Origin: Podocnemis expansa
Taxonomy: Eukaryota > Chordata > Testudines > Podocnemididae
DNA: 64,000 nucleotides
Direction of reading: 5' to 3'
Assembly (NCBI GenBank): GCA_007922195.1
Contig: ML682130.1
Location: 390,785 to 454,784, forward strand
The notes beneath the pieces were generated by a model, which worked only from the letters and a program-made list of their open reading frames with translations, did no database searches and was not told the origin of the DNA. Positions 15,553-27,350 of this stretch are shown here, in pieces (positions within the stretch are counted from its first letter, which is position 1; every line of letters begins with the position of its first letter). Position numbers and translations under genes: made by a program.

Positions 15553-15830
15553 CTTCTCCCCAAGAACTCCTGTGGCACTTTTAAAGACTAACAAAAGTAT
15601 TTATCACATGAGCTTTTGTGGGAGAAAATCCCAGTTTGTCACATTTTGAAGATGAGGGAACTTACAGAATAGCAGGAAAATAAATACAGGGCAGTGTAAG
15701 TCAGGTCATGCTGTAACAGCAGATCAAAGCATCTGACAAACTCAGATTTTCTTCCATGAAACCTCATGCAATAAATCAATTTGTTAGTGTTTAAAAGTGC
15801 CACTGGACTCCTTGTTTCTCTGAGTTCCCC
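15553..15830. mobile_element. Penelope-like terminal-repeat foldback
   Basis: One copy of the GTGGCAC...GACTAACA...GAGCTTT repeat runs forward (15563-15650) and a second runs in reverse (about 15735-15820), about 90 bp apart. The ribozyme-like core has decayed in both. The same head-to-head pair lies at 60236-60500, consistent with a shared duplicated segment. Confidence 0.65.
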
Positions 15831-16209
15831 AGCTGGCTGGTGTAAGGGAAATTGTATGTAATCTCTTCTGTAGGATGGTGAGAAAGGTGCTGAAGTGTAG
15901 GCCTCATTGGAGCCGTGGGTTGCTATGGTAGTGGGGTCATTTCTCTGGCAAGTCATGTATCTAAGTTTCTTTAACAAGCTGCCTAGAGTTGATAGTTAAA
16001 GTGTGTTATCTCCCCTTTCTCATGCTTTTTCTCCTGACCATCTGGACAAGGAATGTAAGCTAGACTGTCCGTCTTTGTTCTAACTGAAAAGGGAGTATTA
16101 CCTCCTATCTCCTGCTCACCCTTCTTGGCACCACAGCCTCACAAGAATGTAAGGTCAGCATCTCTAGGCAGAAATTAATGAGTTTGCAGGTACTGCGGCT
16201 GCCCAGGAT

Positions 16210-16620
16210 AATGCAAATGATGTCAACAGTAAACAGAGGCGGGGATAATTATATGCATTCTTTAATCATTAATATGTATTTAATAATGTTAATGTAACCA
16301 TATAAGGGTCTCTAAAACATTGTCAATCATGTAAGCATTATCATAGCATTATCATACTGTACTGGATAAAAGTGTTGTGATGCTGCCCCTCGGGGCTCTC
16401 TCTTGCACTCGAGTTGTTGGGGGGGGCCTGCTCAGAGGGGCTAGCACTTCTTTGCTGCCCTCTGCTGCAGTTCCTTTTGTTATTCAGCTGAATAATAAAT
16501 CCTGAACCACACCTCATTCTCTGCTAATTTGAGTCTCAGCTGGGAAGGGGCCTTCATCACTGGGGAGGATCGGTGGTCTCTCTTTCCAGGTTGAGAGCCC
16601 TGATTAATTTGTCCCCCACA
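16210..16620 (+). mobile_element. LTR-like element, copy 1 of a pair
   Basis: Shares with 17322-17728, in the same order, an AACAGAGGCGGG segment, a CTGCAGTTCCTTTT..TTATTCAGCTGAATAA polyadenylation-type region and a GTCTCAGCTGGGAA..GGGCCTTCA tail. This fits the R-U5 part of an LTR. The copies lie in the same orientation about 700 bp apart with no retroviral coding sequence between them, so an intact provirus is not present. Confidence 0.55.
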
Positions 16621-16639
16621 CTGGCTTCCCCAAGTCTGG

Positions 16640-17040
16640 TGGGACAAGATGGGGGTCTATGACACAGGGCAGTGGGGAGCTGTTGGGGTGGCCCGTGGGG
16701 GGCTGGTGGGGTGGCTTGCTGCTGCAATGGCCCTCAGGGTGAGGTGGAGATTTCTATGGGGAGTGGAGGCAGCTGGTGAGCGGTTTATGAGGCAGGGCAG
16801 TGGGGGTGCTGATGGGGTGGCCCCTGGGGTGAAGTGGGGAGTCTGGGACAGTAGGGGATGGCTAGTGGGGGTTTATGGGGCAGAGTGAGTGGGGTGGTGA
16901 GAAGGAGGTGGTGGGAGGTTATATGGGATGGTGGGGGCCTAGTGTGATTGATGGGGTGAGGGCATCTATGGCACTGACGGGTGGTGGGTTCCATGAGGTG
17001 GAGGGTGTAAAGGAGGTTTAAAGATGGAGTAAGTTTGGTC
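16640..17040. repeat. G-rich minisatellite-like stretch
   Basis: Imperfect units built on GGGGCAGTGGGG..GGGGTGGC / CTGTTGGGGTGGCCC recur several times between the two LTR-like copies. Strong strand asymmetry (G on the plus strand). No coding sense. Confidence 0.45.
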
Positions 17041-17321
17041 TGGAAGTTCTGTGCCCAAGGCTCTGTGTTTGCTTAGACAAGTTTATTAAGGCATAAGTCA
17101 GGAGAGCTAGGGGTTTAGATTGATAAGAAGGTAGACTGTCTCTATAGATACATGAGGTAATCCACAAAGGTTTATTATAAGACAATCCCTCCTGTCTGGA
17201 CCCTGATGGGAAGCTATCACCCTAGCCTGGTAAACAGGTTGGCAGGGGCTAGGTAGCTGAGGGGTCACAGGAGTCTGGCCACTCTCATTGGTCAAGGACA
17301 GTAACTGTTACCCAAATAAGC

Positions 17322-17728
17322 TGTAAACAATAACAGAGGCGGGCTAACTATATGCTGCCTATTAAGTATAATCTAATTATGTAACCTGCATATTAAAATT
17401 AGTAATATCATGTATGGATTTTAGGCATGATGTAACTTGTTGTATTATGCATGAGCTTGTTGCATTATGTATATCGTATTTTGCATGTTAAAAAGTATGT
17501 ATGACCTGTAGCCCCTAGACTGGGGGTTCTTGCTCAGAGAGGCTAGCTTCTCTTTGCTTCCCTCTTCTGCAGTTCCTTTTATTATTCAGCTGAATAAAAA
17601 ACTTTGAACCACACCTGGTTCTCTGCTTATTGGAGTCTCAGCTGGGAACGGGCCTTCACCTGTGGGAAGGATTCGGGGTTCCCTTCTCAGGTTGGGAACC
17701 CGGACCAGTTTTTCCCCAACAAGGGTCC
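17322..17728 (+). mobile_element. LTR-like element, copy 2 of a pair
   Basis: Diverged sister of 16210-16620, with AATAAA within TTATTCAGCTGAATAAAAAAC near 17581-17600 and the GTCTCAGCTGGGAACGGG tail. It has an extra ATG/TATGCAT-rich segment at 17370-17500. The right end is taken at CCCCAACA; target duplications are not clear. Confidence 0.5.
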
Positions 17729-17925
17729 ATGGGATGCTGGGGAGCAGGGTGGAGGGTGCTGGCTCCCAGAACAGGCTGCTTGGCCAGGGTCCCAGCAGCA
17801 CACAGCAATGCAGGAACTTCCCACCAGCTTTGCTCTCACACTGCAATGGCTGGTGGGATGCAGAGGCTTCTGCTGCAGGGCTGGTCAGGTCTTGGAAAAA
17901 TCACGTGGCCGCACTTCCCATGGCC

Positions 17926-19237
17926 TGTTACCAACTTTGCCCACCAACTTGGGGTATGCTTATTTATTAGGGTTGCTTTCTCTTTGGGGAAGATGGTAAT
18001 TCTTGCTTTCTCTTTGGGGAAGATGGTACTTCTATTAGTGTGCTGATTGTGTGACTTGTGTTTCTATATAGGTGCGTCTGAGCAGACCAGGTCTATCAGC
18101 ACTCTCAGCTGACCCCTTATGTGTCCCTGAACTCAGCAGGCTGGGTCAAAACAGCACTTGTCAGCTGTCACCCTTATATGCCCCTGGAGTCAATCAGGCT
18201 ACTATCCCTATCAATAAGCAAACCTTACAGGGTTGTGGGCATCACAGGGATCTTTGGCTAGGTAATAGAAGCGTTACTGCAAAGCGATATAAAGAAACCA
18301 AGACCGCAAAGGAGAGGGAATGATGTCTTAGAAGAGTCTGGAAACTGGCTTGATAACAAAAGGCATTTTATTGCTAGGTATCTAAAACTTGCACTAATAA
18401 TAATAATGACAAAGGAGAGAAGAATACCCCAAAATACCCAGTTACAGCATTGATAAACATACAAGGAAAGAAAAACACCCAGCAACAATATTACCTAGAT
18501 CCTGCTGTATCAGGCCTAGAGAGAGAGTCATAATTAACAAAGAGAGAGAGAGAGAAAAGAGTTGTGGGGGGTGTCTCACCACTCTGTGTAGCAGAAAGGT
18601 TTCTAGGTTGTGCAGATCAGGGTCAGAGGCTGGATGGAAACAAAGCTCCCACAGCAATCAGCAAGGAAGAAAAGCCAAATCCCAGTGGAAATGATACAGC
18701 TTTAGATCCAACCATCAGGAGTCAGGACTCAATCCAGACTCACACAGGATTCAGACAGGATCCAATCAGGACTTGCACAGGACACACACTACACAACCAT
18801 TGGATGGGGGTAAAGGTTTTTTTTTATAAGGACTTGTTTACGTGGCCAATACACATTCCTGGCTGGGTGTTATGGTTCAGAGAAGCTCACAATACAGTCA
18901 GGCAGACTCAGTATTTTGGGTATCAATTATCACTTCCGTGACTAGAATGGTCTGATAATTGCTGAGTTTGTTCGGTTCACGTGAGATCCCCCATCAGGCA
19001 ATGCTTCCCTGCTTCTTCAATCCCAGAGTTCAGTGCAGCTCCTGGTTTGGAGCCTGGCTCTCCATAGTCAATGCAAATGAAGCTCCATTTACTGTGCTGA
19101 TGGCTTTTGGAGATGGGTAGACCTTGTCTCCCATTTCCTACTGTTTTTGGTTTTCAGTTCAAGCAGAGGCTGGGGGATGTGTCACAGGCTGTGTACCATG
19201 CTCTGATTTCTCAAGAACACAGAGCTAACACGTAACA
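17926..19237 (-). mobile_element. Solo LTR with 4-bp target duplication (copy 1)
   Basis: Bounded by TGTTACC on the left and GTAACA on the right, an LTR-type TG..CA pair with short inverted repeats. Flanks are GGCC at 17922-17925 and 19238-19241, a 4-bp target duplication. On the minus strand a TTATAAAA box lies near 18826 and AATAAA at 18367-18372. No internal retroviral genes are attached, so it is a solo LTR left by recombination. The left part carries imperfect tandem units around CCTTATATGCCCCTGGAGTC. A close copy is at 36494-37707. Confidence 0.8.
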
Positions 19238-20049
19238 GGCCCCCTTCCAGCCTCAGCTGCATCCTTAGCACTACCATGGGCCTTCATGGCTGGCCAATAT
19301 TCTTCAAACCTTCAACTCACCTTAGTCAGAAGGTTCTTACCCTTAAAACACCCCTTTTGCCACGGACATTTTCCCTTCTTCATTACCATCTCTCTAACCT
19401 CCGGTTGTTCTGCTGTCTCAAGTGAGAAGCCAAAGGACTTTTACCAGCCATCTCAATATCTCTTATCCGACCACAGATCACTATCAAAAACTCCTTTCAC
19501 AGTCACTCGAATCCCTGACAGTACTGCTCTAAAATCTGATTTCTAAACCACAGCCCTGAACGCTTTCTGGCACAGACTCACAGTTATTCTAAGCACAAGT
19601 CTTAACTTCAGAATTACAGGTTATCAAGTATTGTAGGAGAGAGACCTTGCTAAAGTAGGTTGGTCTGATAGAGGAAAAGAAAAGAAAGAAAAAAGGGGGA
19701 AAAGTAAGCTTTCTCAGTTCTGTGCCTCAGCTTCCCAACCCTGCACCAACTACTCAACAGTTACCACATCACTGCAGGGAGGTCATGTGCTGCCCGCATT
19801 ACTCCAACAATTGTTACCAACTTTCACCACCAACTTGAGGTATGCTTCTTTATTAGGGTTACTTTCTTAGAGGGGGCGGGGAAGGTTGCAATTCTATTAA
19901 TGTATATATTAGTATCACTTGCGTTTCTATATGGAGCTCACTTCTCCCTTCTGCAAGCTCCCTCCCAATGGAGCCACCCTTGCAGGACCTGTTTCCCAGG
20001 ACTGGATTCTTCCAACCCCACATTCAAATAACCACCCACATATACACAG

Positions 20050-20214
20050 CACTGTTCCCTCTAAGCTGTGCGCGTGTGCGTGCGCACACAGGTTATGAAG
20101 CCTGCGCAAACAACAAAATAAAGTGCGCACAAAAAAATTCAATAGTGCTAATATTGGTGCTCACAAAGAAATGTTTTTGTGCACACAGTCTACGAGTAGT
20201 TAGAGGGAACATTG
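20050..20214 (+). mobile_element. Short hAT MITE nested in LTR
   Basis: Inverted repeats CACTGTTCCCTCTAA and TTAGAGGGAACATTG enclose 165 bp of non-coding sequence rich in GTGCGCACA-type alternation. The 8-bp direct repeat ATACACAG is exact on both sides (20042-20049 and 20215-20222). A sister copy is at 29541-29721; loose ends of the family appear near 37938 and 40380. Confidence 0.88.
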
Positions 20215-20519
20215 ATACACAGTCATCAATTAATGAGGTGGGTCGGAGGAGACCGGGTCTATAAGCACTCAGCTTGACCCCTTATAAGCTCCTGAACTCA
20301 GCAGGCTAGATCACACAGAACTTTATTGCTGCCACACTTATGTGGCCCTGCAACGCACCAGATGAGGCTTCAGCATCCTTCTTAAGTTATCCTTATATGC
20401 CCCTGGACTCAATCAGGCTGGGTCAGAACAGAACTTTTCAGCTTCTACCCTTATATTCCCCTGAACTCAATCAGGCTGGTAGCCAGGGATTAAAGTACAT
20501 TGTGGTGGGCTATGGAACC

Positions 20520-21350
20520 CTCCTAAATGTCCACGTCCTCTTCACAGACATTAGGGCCCCCTTTATGCACCCCCACTATTGCCCCCCAACCCCAGGTACT
20601 GCCCCTGAAATGCCTACCCCCATCAGACCACTCTTTCCCTAGCTCTTCTTCACCCCAACCCCCATTCCCTAAGCTCCCTGCCCCCTTGTTCCTACTCCAG
20701 TTCTAACCCCAAAACCCTTAGCTTCCCTCTCTTCACCCCATTCCCTTCAGCCCCCTCCACACCTCTCCAGCCCTCCTCCCCCAAGTCCCTCCGCCTCCTC
20801 CCCTAACCACCCCCCAACATGCTGCTGGCTTCTCTTGCTCACCCAGACACCCCAACTCCCCCGCCAGCTTCTCTTCATCCCCTCATAAACCCCAACCACC
20901 TCTCTAGCCCCTCCTGCCTTCTACCTGCTTCCCCTTTCCCCTTTCTCTGCTCACCTGTCCCCAAATATTCCCCCCCCCCCGTTTCCCCTTACCTGGCTGC
21001 CATCTGAAGCAACCCAGGCACAGGCTGAGGCTCTGGCCCTCAGTCTGTTCTGGCTCAGCATGATCAGAGGCTCTGAGGATGCTCAGTCAGAGCAGGCTCA
21101 GGGCGGGAGTTTTTAAAACTCCCAGGCCCAGCCTGGAGCAGTTTCCTGCCAGCCGCATGCAGCCCCTTGAGCTGGCCCTGGGGAAACAGTTTTAAGTGGC
21201 CCTGAGCCTGTTCTGATGGAGCATTCCTCTAGTTTTAAGGAGCCCTGGAACACAGTGTTCCTCTATTTCTAGGGGCACAGAATATTGGCCCCCCAAAAAT
21301 AGAGGGCAATGGGACACTCTTCCAGCTTTCTTTATCCCCTGCTGGTACCC
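20520..21350. repeat. C-rich interspersed repeat nested in LTR
   Basis: Pyrimidine-rich low-complexity DNA (20540-21010) followed by the 'atgctcagtcagagcaggctcag' area (21075-21110), a combination also seen near 3290 and 40000-40270. It interrupts the LTR at 19812-22271. I cannot assign a family. Confidence 0.4.
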
Positions 21351-22329
21351 CTATTAATGAGCACACCTTTAGGACGGTGGGCTCCACAGAGATCTTTGGC
21401 TAGGTAAACAAAGTGTTGCTGCAACTGGCTTGATTGCAAAGGCATTTTATTGCTAAGTACCTAAAACTTACAATAGTAGGAATAATTACAAAAAGAGAGA
21501 AATACCCCAAAAGTTACAGCAGTAATACAAGTAAAAGAAATCCCCCTCTGCAATATTACTTAGATTCTAGTGTATCAGGCCTAGAGAGAAAGAGTTATAC
21601 AAAAAGAGAAAGAGGGAAAGAGAGTGGGGGGGGGTGTCTCACTGCTTGGTGTAGCAGAAAGTTTCCCAGGAATGAGGCTGCGCAGCTCAGGGTCAGCGTG
21701 CTGGATGAAGACAGGCAGAGCTCTCACTGCAATCAGCAAGGAAAAGGTCAAGGCCCAGTGGAAAATGATACAGCTCTCTAGATCCAGGCAGCAGGACTCA
21801 GGACGCACTTTTCAATTTGGGTACAGGATTTTTAGACAAACTTGTTTTAGTGGACAATGCACATTTCTGATACAGGTGGTAATGGTTCTGGGAAACTCAC
21901 AATACAATCAGGCAGATTCACTATTTGGGTACCCACTATCATGTCTATGACTAGAATGGTCTGAGAACTGCTGAGCTCCTTAGCCTTGGTGTGAGATCCC
22001 CCACCATGCAATGCCTCCTTGATTTTTCAATCCCAGAATTTAGTGCGTTTTCTGCTTCTTCTATCCGAGAGTTCAGTGCAATTCCTGCTTTGGAGTTTGA
22101 TTCGCCATACTTGATACAAATGAAGCTCTATTTAGTGTTCTGATGGCTTTTCGATATGGTAGACATCTCCCGGTGCCTTTTCATCATTTTGGGTTTCCTG
22201 TCCAAGCAGAGGTGGGGGGTAAGTAGGTACTATGCTCTGATTCCTCAAAAACACAGAGCTAAGAAGTAACAGTTCCAGTCCCTCTCTGGCTCTGCAGAGA
22301 GCTGTTTCAGACTCCATATCTATATATGA

Positions 22330-22815
22330 ATCTATATATCAGAATCTATGTATCAAGAAAGATGGGGCTTGATCAAGGGACGTAGAGGTGGTACATTAAT
22401 AATTCCCTATACCCCACTGGTTATTGATTACGTTCTTAACTATAATAGAATAGAGACAATCTTGACAAGGTATATAGATAAATCACAAGGTTGGCATTAG
22501 ACAAGGTTGCAGAAATAGTTAAGCCTCATATGCATGATTACAACAGGTGTTGTCTTGCTGAGCAGCTAAACGCAACAGAGGGCTAGCTAGCGTTGCCTTA
22601 GTTAGTGGAAAATCACAGAGTTCAGCACAAAGGAGACAGAGACACTAATATTTAGCGCATTCCATTTCTTATCTAGCTAAAACAACTTTTCCTAGTAGCC
22701 TCCAATGTGAGTTGTTTTGGAAGACATGCAGTTGCTGGCATAGTCTGGGTTTTTAGAGTTTTACCTTAAGGACAAAGTTTTGCTTTAAAGCCTGAGATTT
22801 GTAGATTTTTTTCCC
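22330..22815. mobile_element. LTR-like interspersed repeat, copy 2
   Basis: Truncated copy of 6680-7430, starting at AAGAAAGATGGGGCTTGA and continuing through the CTTATCTAGCTAAAACAACTT region. It lies directly downstream of gene B's 3' flank and replaces part of the block conserved around the other genes. Confidence 0.55.
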
Positions 22816-23084
22816 ATCACAATACAAAGTAGGTAATGGGAGGAATTTTCTGCACACGACTCACTCAACTAAACCGCTGATGCTTGGCTCTTCCTGTATC
22901 TTCACCTCAGCAATGAGCAGGTGGATCCTTGGGAATCAAATGCCCTTGGTGTGTGTGTGAGTTAGGAACTGGATTTTTCACTATCTTCAGCCACAGTCGG
23001 GGAACTCAAGAGAATTAACCAGCTGTGAGGAAGAGTCTCTTGTGTCTGACATTCAATCAGCTGCGGTTGGAGCATTATTCATAA
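22815..23084. repeat. 3' flank remnant of gene B
   Basis: Matches the segment downstream of gene C around 41560-41810 and, inverted, of gene D around 55100-55350, including 'caatgagcaggtggatcctt'. It is shorter than the flanks of A, C and D because the LTR-like repeat at 22330-22815 has cut it. Confidence 0.55.
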
Positions 23085-23575
23085 TGGCTATGTCTACACT
23101 TCCATTGTTAAATCAAGTTATTGAAATTGAAATAAAATAATTAAATCAATTTAAGTTAAATCAATTTAATATGTCCCCACTAAAAATTCATATCAAACTT
23201 CCATATCCCTGGACAGGACTGGCTCATTCGAGTTAGAGGAGGGACACCATGCAGGGTGTGGCAAGATGGCCTCCAAGAAGGGCCATGACCGTACCCAATA
23301 TATAGAAAGAGGAAGGCACCCTGGGATGGAGAAAGGCAAAAAGTATTAAATCAAAATAACACAACTATATTGTGTTGTTATGAAAAAGTAATTTTGATTT
23401 AACTGTCATTTCAATACAAAGTGAGATTTTATTATTTCAAAATGACCATTACTTATTTCAAAAAATGAGGGAGATGCTCAATTTAAAATAAGGAAAGCTA
23501 GTATAGACATGGACTACTTTAAATCAAAATAACCATCGTTATTTTGATTTAAAAGCGTAAGTGTAGACATACCCA
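23085..23575. mobile_element. Complete MITE in 3' flank of gene B
   Basis: Inverted repeats TGGCTATGTCTACACTT and AAGTGTAGACATACCCA enclose about 490 bp of AT-rich, non-coding DNA. ATAA flanks both ends (23081-23084, 23576-23579), a likely short target duplication. Orthologous insertions are at 7720-8185 (A) and 54574-55089 (D). A short target and this end sequence suggest a cut-and-paste DNA transposon family; the superfamily is not certain. Confidence 0.75.
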
Positions 23576-23725
23576 ATAAGAACATCTTTGAGGATTCTTT
23601 CCAGGGTGGATTTGCTGATCCATGATACTATGGAAACAAGAAATGAACCTACCCCACGTTCAAGGTCTCTCTCTTGCGTAAATCACTGAGGTCAGAGCTC
23701 AAATTGAGTCTTTTTCTGCAGTCAC

Positions 23726-23731
23726 TTTATT
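23726..23731 (-). promoter_or_regulatory. AATAAA one base after gene B stop codon
   Basis: Minus strand reads TGA, A, AATAAA. Same placement as in genes A and C. Confidence 0.35.
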
Positions 23732-23732
23732 T

Positions 23733-26247
23733 TCAAGGAAGACTCACACCTTTGCGGATTCTCTGATGTCTAATAAGACTTGATCTCTGGGTAAAACTTT
23801 TCCCACAGGCCAAGCACTTATAAGGTCTCTCTCCTGTATGAATTGCCTGATGTCTAATAAGGCTCGATCTCAGTGTAAAACTTTTCCCACAGTCCGAGCA
23901 CTTATGGCGTCTCTCTCCTGTGTGGATTCTCTGATGTGCAACAAGGCATGATCTTTGCGTGTAACTTTTCCCACAGTCCAAGCACTTATGGGGCCTCTCT
24001 CCTGTGTGCATTGCTTGATGTGTAAAAAGGCCTGATCTCCGTTTAAAACTTTGCCCACAGTCCAAGCACTTATGGGGTCTCTCTCCCGTGTGGATTCTCT
24101 GATGTGCAACAAGGTTTGATCTCCGTTTGAAACTTTTCCCACAGTCCAAGCACGTATGAGGTCTCTCCCCTGTGTGAATTCTCTGGTGCGTAGTAAGGAC
24201 TGATCTCTGTGTAAAACTTTGCCCACAGTCCAAGCACTTATGGGGTCTCTCTCCTGTGTGAATTCTCTGATGTGCAACAAGGCATGATCTGTGCATGTAA
24301 CTTTTCCCACAGTCCAAGCACTTATAGGGTCTCTCTCCTGTGTGGATTCTCTGATGTGCAACAAGGCCTGATCTTTGTATGTAACTTTTTCCACAGTCCA
24401 AGCATTTATGGGGTCTCTCTCCTGTGTGGACTGCCTGATGTTTAATAAGGCCTGATCTCCGTGTGAAACTTTTCCCACAGTCCAAGCACTTATGGGGTCT
24501 CTCTCTTGTGTGGACTGCCTGATGTGCAATAAGGTGTGATCTCCATCTAAAAAATTTCCCACAGTCCAAACACATGTTCTGTTTCTCTCTGGTATCATTT
24601 CTCTCAGGTTCAATTACTTCTGACTTCCAGGAGAAACTTTCCCCTCCCGCGAAGCACTGATAGGATATCTCACCCATGTGGCATCTCCCATGCTCATTAA
24701 GGTCTGAGCTGTTACTGAAGTTTTTCCCACAGACCATGCCCTGAATTGGTTTCTGTCCTGTATATACTGTCTGATGGACAATTAGGTGTGATTTCAGAAT
24801 GAATCGTTTTCCACACTCAAGGGATTCATTAGGTTCCTTAAGATCTGTTTCATGGATTGTGGTTTCCTTGGCATCATAAAGTCCTTCCCCAAATTTAACA
24901 GATTCATCCACTTTCGTGCTCAGAACCCTCACTGACTTCTGCTGATTTCCCCCATCTTCTCCCTGTTCTAGGTACTGGGAACAATTCCCATCAACTCTTC
25001 TCACGAAGTTTCCTTGTGACTCCAATTCCACAGGACTTTCTAGAGGTTGATTTCCCTTCTTGCTGTCACTCACTAGCTCCTCACCTGATGGGAGAGAGAG
25101 AGAATTCAGACACATACTCCTTTTGTTGCAGAGAAAGAGGAATAGCACAAATTGAGAACACAAGACATTAAAACTGGGAAGAGTGTCCAGCTGGATCCTG
25201 TCTCCACATGCCACCCACACACTTCCAGGACAGTAAAATCAGGGAGAAAATCTTGCAGCTACAAAGATGGCTGGGAAACCAGTGCTGACGTCTACAGCCT
25301 AGCAACCAGAACCTAGGTAAAATGAGGAAGAACTGAGGAGCTTGATCACACCACAATTTGCTCATTGTCAACTTTTTTTTCCCTTCTCCACATGGCTTCT
25401 ATGTCACTCCTCACCTGTGCAGTTGCCTGTCAGGATCTGACTTTCCTCACAGGCCTGGTGATCCGGCACCCACGGCTCCTCCCCTCTTTCAAGCCTGGAA
25501 ATTAGTTCAGGTTTGGGAATGGAAAATCCTGCTTGGGGGAGAAATCAGAGAAGATCAGAGTGCGAGCATCCACAGCGTATTCACCACAAACACCATTTCA
25601 TGACCCTCTTCTTTTGCTGTGCTGAGGGAACATGGAAAACAAAAGGACAGGAACATGGTCCTTGAGCCTCACTGAGAGAAGCAGATACGCTGGGGCAGTG
25701 GTGGGAATTGTCATGTCTTCACTATGGGATCCTGGGACTTGTGTGTTCTGGAGGCCTTGCAGATACACACACAGCTCTGCAGATAAACCCTGCATCTTTC
25801 CAAAGCTGCAGAGCCAAGAATCCTCCCCAGGGCTGGGGCTAGTTTCAGGGGGGAAGGTGAACAGGGATTCTGAGGAGATGTGACAAACAAGACAGAAGGG
25901 TCAATCCACTGTCTCTGCCCTTTGAAAGCTGCGATAAGGGCACAAATTAGGATGTGCACACTAAGCTGACATCCTGTTCCATGGGACAGAGGTAGAGAGA
26001 TGCAAGTCTCTTACAGTGTAGCTGGGGATTAGAGGACCGATTCTCCACCAGTCCATTTGTCCAGGGAAAGACCTGACTGCATTCAGCAATGCTGACCCTA
26101 GAGGCACAGGAATCCCTTACCCAGCGAGCTCACATTCTCATAGTTCTCCCGCATGACGTCCCTATAGAGGGCTCGCTGCCTGAGGTCCAGCAGAGCCCCC
26201 TGTGCCTGGGTAAAATATATGGCCAAATCCTCAAAAGTCACTGGCAT
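23733..26247 (-). CDS. Gene B: KRAB C2H2 zinc-finger protein, 9-10 fingers
   Basis: Paralog of gene A with the same three coding exons: 26121-26247 (KRAB-A, 127 bp), 25415-25528 (KRAB-B, 114 bp) and 23733-25084 (fingers). They sum to 1593 bp, 530 codons plus stop, with no internal stop across the junctions. KRAB-A reads [17 protein letters not shown] with [24 protein letters not shown] reads [22 protein letters not shown]. Three decayed fingers are followed by nine intact C2H2 fingers (from about residue 251) and a tenth whose last His is Arg (RIR in place of RIH, next to the C-terminus). It has the shortest array of the four complete genes. A GC-rich block at 28634-28830 is the likely exon 1, but its donor begins GC in place of GT. 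Expected role: nuclear repressor; the target is unknown. Confidence 0.9.
23750..24575 (-). repeat. Gene B zinc-finger array (10 x 84 bp)
   Basis: Helix residues -1, 2, 3, 6 in order: WSHA, RSGK, QSGA, HSCA, QSVT, RSNA, RSGT, QSCA, LSSR, QSSR. Finger 1 shares with gene A the rare aromatic Trp at -1 and no TGERP before it, showing that array starts are homologous. Fingers 4 and 8 ([16 protein letters not shown]) are near-duplicates. Confidence 0.87.
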
Positions 26248-26989
26248 CTGAAACAACAAAGGAGTATTAGACACAGGCTGATACCAGAAACCAGAGCTGC
26301 TGTGAACAAGGAACAAGGATGGGAATCCTGACAGCTTCCCTCTCTGTTACATAGCAGCCTCTGGCCACTTTGTTCAAATTCCAGTACTTGAGTCTGCAAA
26401 ATCTTCTTAGCCCTGTGCAGGGGGTTGGTTCCTGTTCCAGAAAGGAAGGAATTTTCAACCCTTTCAAACGCATGTCCAAAAAATCAGCAGGTTGATCATA
26501 CCCTGTCCACTCCCTGCATCGGCTCCACCGCATTCATTTTCCTGTGCTGACCCCAGGGAACACCCAATGATTTGGAGTGAAACCTGGATGTGATTCTTCA
26601 GCCTCTCTGGATGAGCAGAGAGAACCAATGCCTTCAGAAAGGGTTCAGTCCATTTTCTATCCCGATTCCCTTTCATCTCTGCTGTGTCTCATGCCAGTAG
26701 GCAACTTAGTTTGTCAAGACCTCCACAGGGCAGGCCTCTCCCAGGCATGATAACCCCAGCAGTACACTTTGAAACCCTTCCAGTTAGAGTGTCACTGTTC
26801 CCAGCACAGCTGGTCAGAGCAGGGGGTGCAGCGAATCGATCTGGGCAGGGAACCTTTCTTCTCACTTACTACTCCAAGTGTCCGTTTCTTTCCTCCCATT
26901 CTCTTCTCAGCTGGGGAGGGCAGGGGTTATTTCCAGCCACTGAAGACCGTCCCCAGCTAATCTGGGAAATGAGGAGATCTAGCTAGTGG

Positions 26990-27350
26990 TTAAACTATAA
27001 TTTGATGGGCCCCAGAAACCTCCTAGTCTCCATGCCCCCTTCCCGTATTCTGTGGGCCCCTTTCATGCATGTGCGGGTCCAAACCCTAGTAGGCAAGTGC
27101 AATCACTTCTCTATACCACATCCATCAGTTATCGCTTTATAAAAAGATATACAATTTTATATGGCACTTACATCTCTAGCAATTATTATCACAAACACGC
27201 AAACACTGTATAACACAATAAGCATTGTGATTAACAACAGTGGGGCACTGGACATGCCAGCAGCCAGGACGGGGCAAAATATGTGCGTCACTAGATTTCT
27301 CTCTTTTTAGGGGCCCCAGAAATCTGGCCTGCTCAAACCTGTGCGCTGCA
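26990..27350. repeat. Interspersed element shared by introns 1 of B and C
   Basis: Sequence from GATGGGCCCCAGAAACCTCC to GGGGCCCCAGAAATC is matched at 46083-46430 inside intron 1 of gene C, with the same interior (CATGCATGTGCGGGTCC, TTATATGGCAC). The left part resembles 14955-15060 upstream of gene A. It predates the B/C duplication or inserted twice. Confidence 0.5.

Larger units (their letters stand above)
19812..22271 (-). mobile_element. Third, diverged LTR copy with nested insertions
   Basis: Begins TGTTACCAACTTT and ends AAGTAACA like the solo LTRs at 17926 and 36494, and shares their interior (ATCTTTGGCTAGGTAA, TTTTATTGCTAAGTACC). It is about 1.1 kb longer because a hAT MITE (20050-20214) and a C-rich repeat segment (about 20500-21350) have been inserted. 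Flanking 4-bp repeats no longer match. The repeated 'cccctgaactcaatcaggct' units at 20270-20480 are an expanded form of the tandem units in the other copies. Confidence 0.65.

Noticed and set aside
16210..17728. Complete provirus between two LTR-like copies
   Set aside because: Only about 700 bp separate them, filled with G-rich repeats and unrelated sequence; no primer-binding site or retroviral coding sequence is seen.
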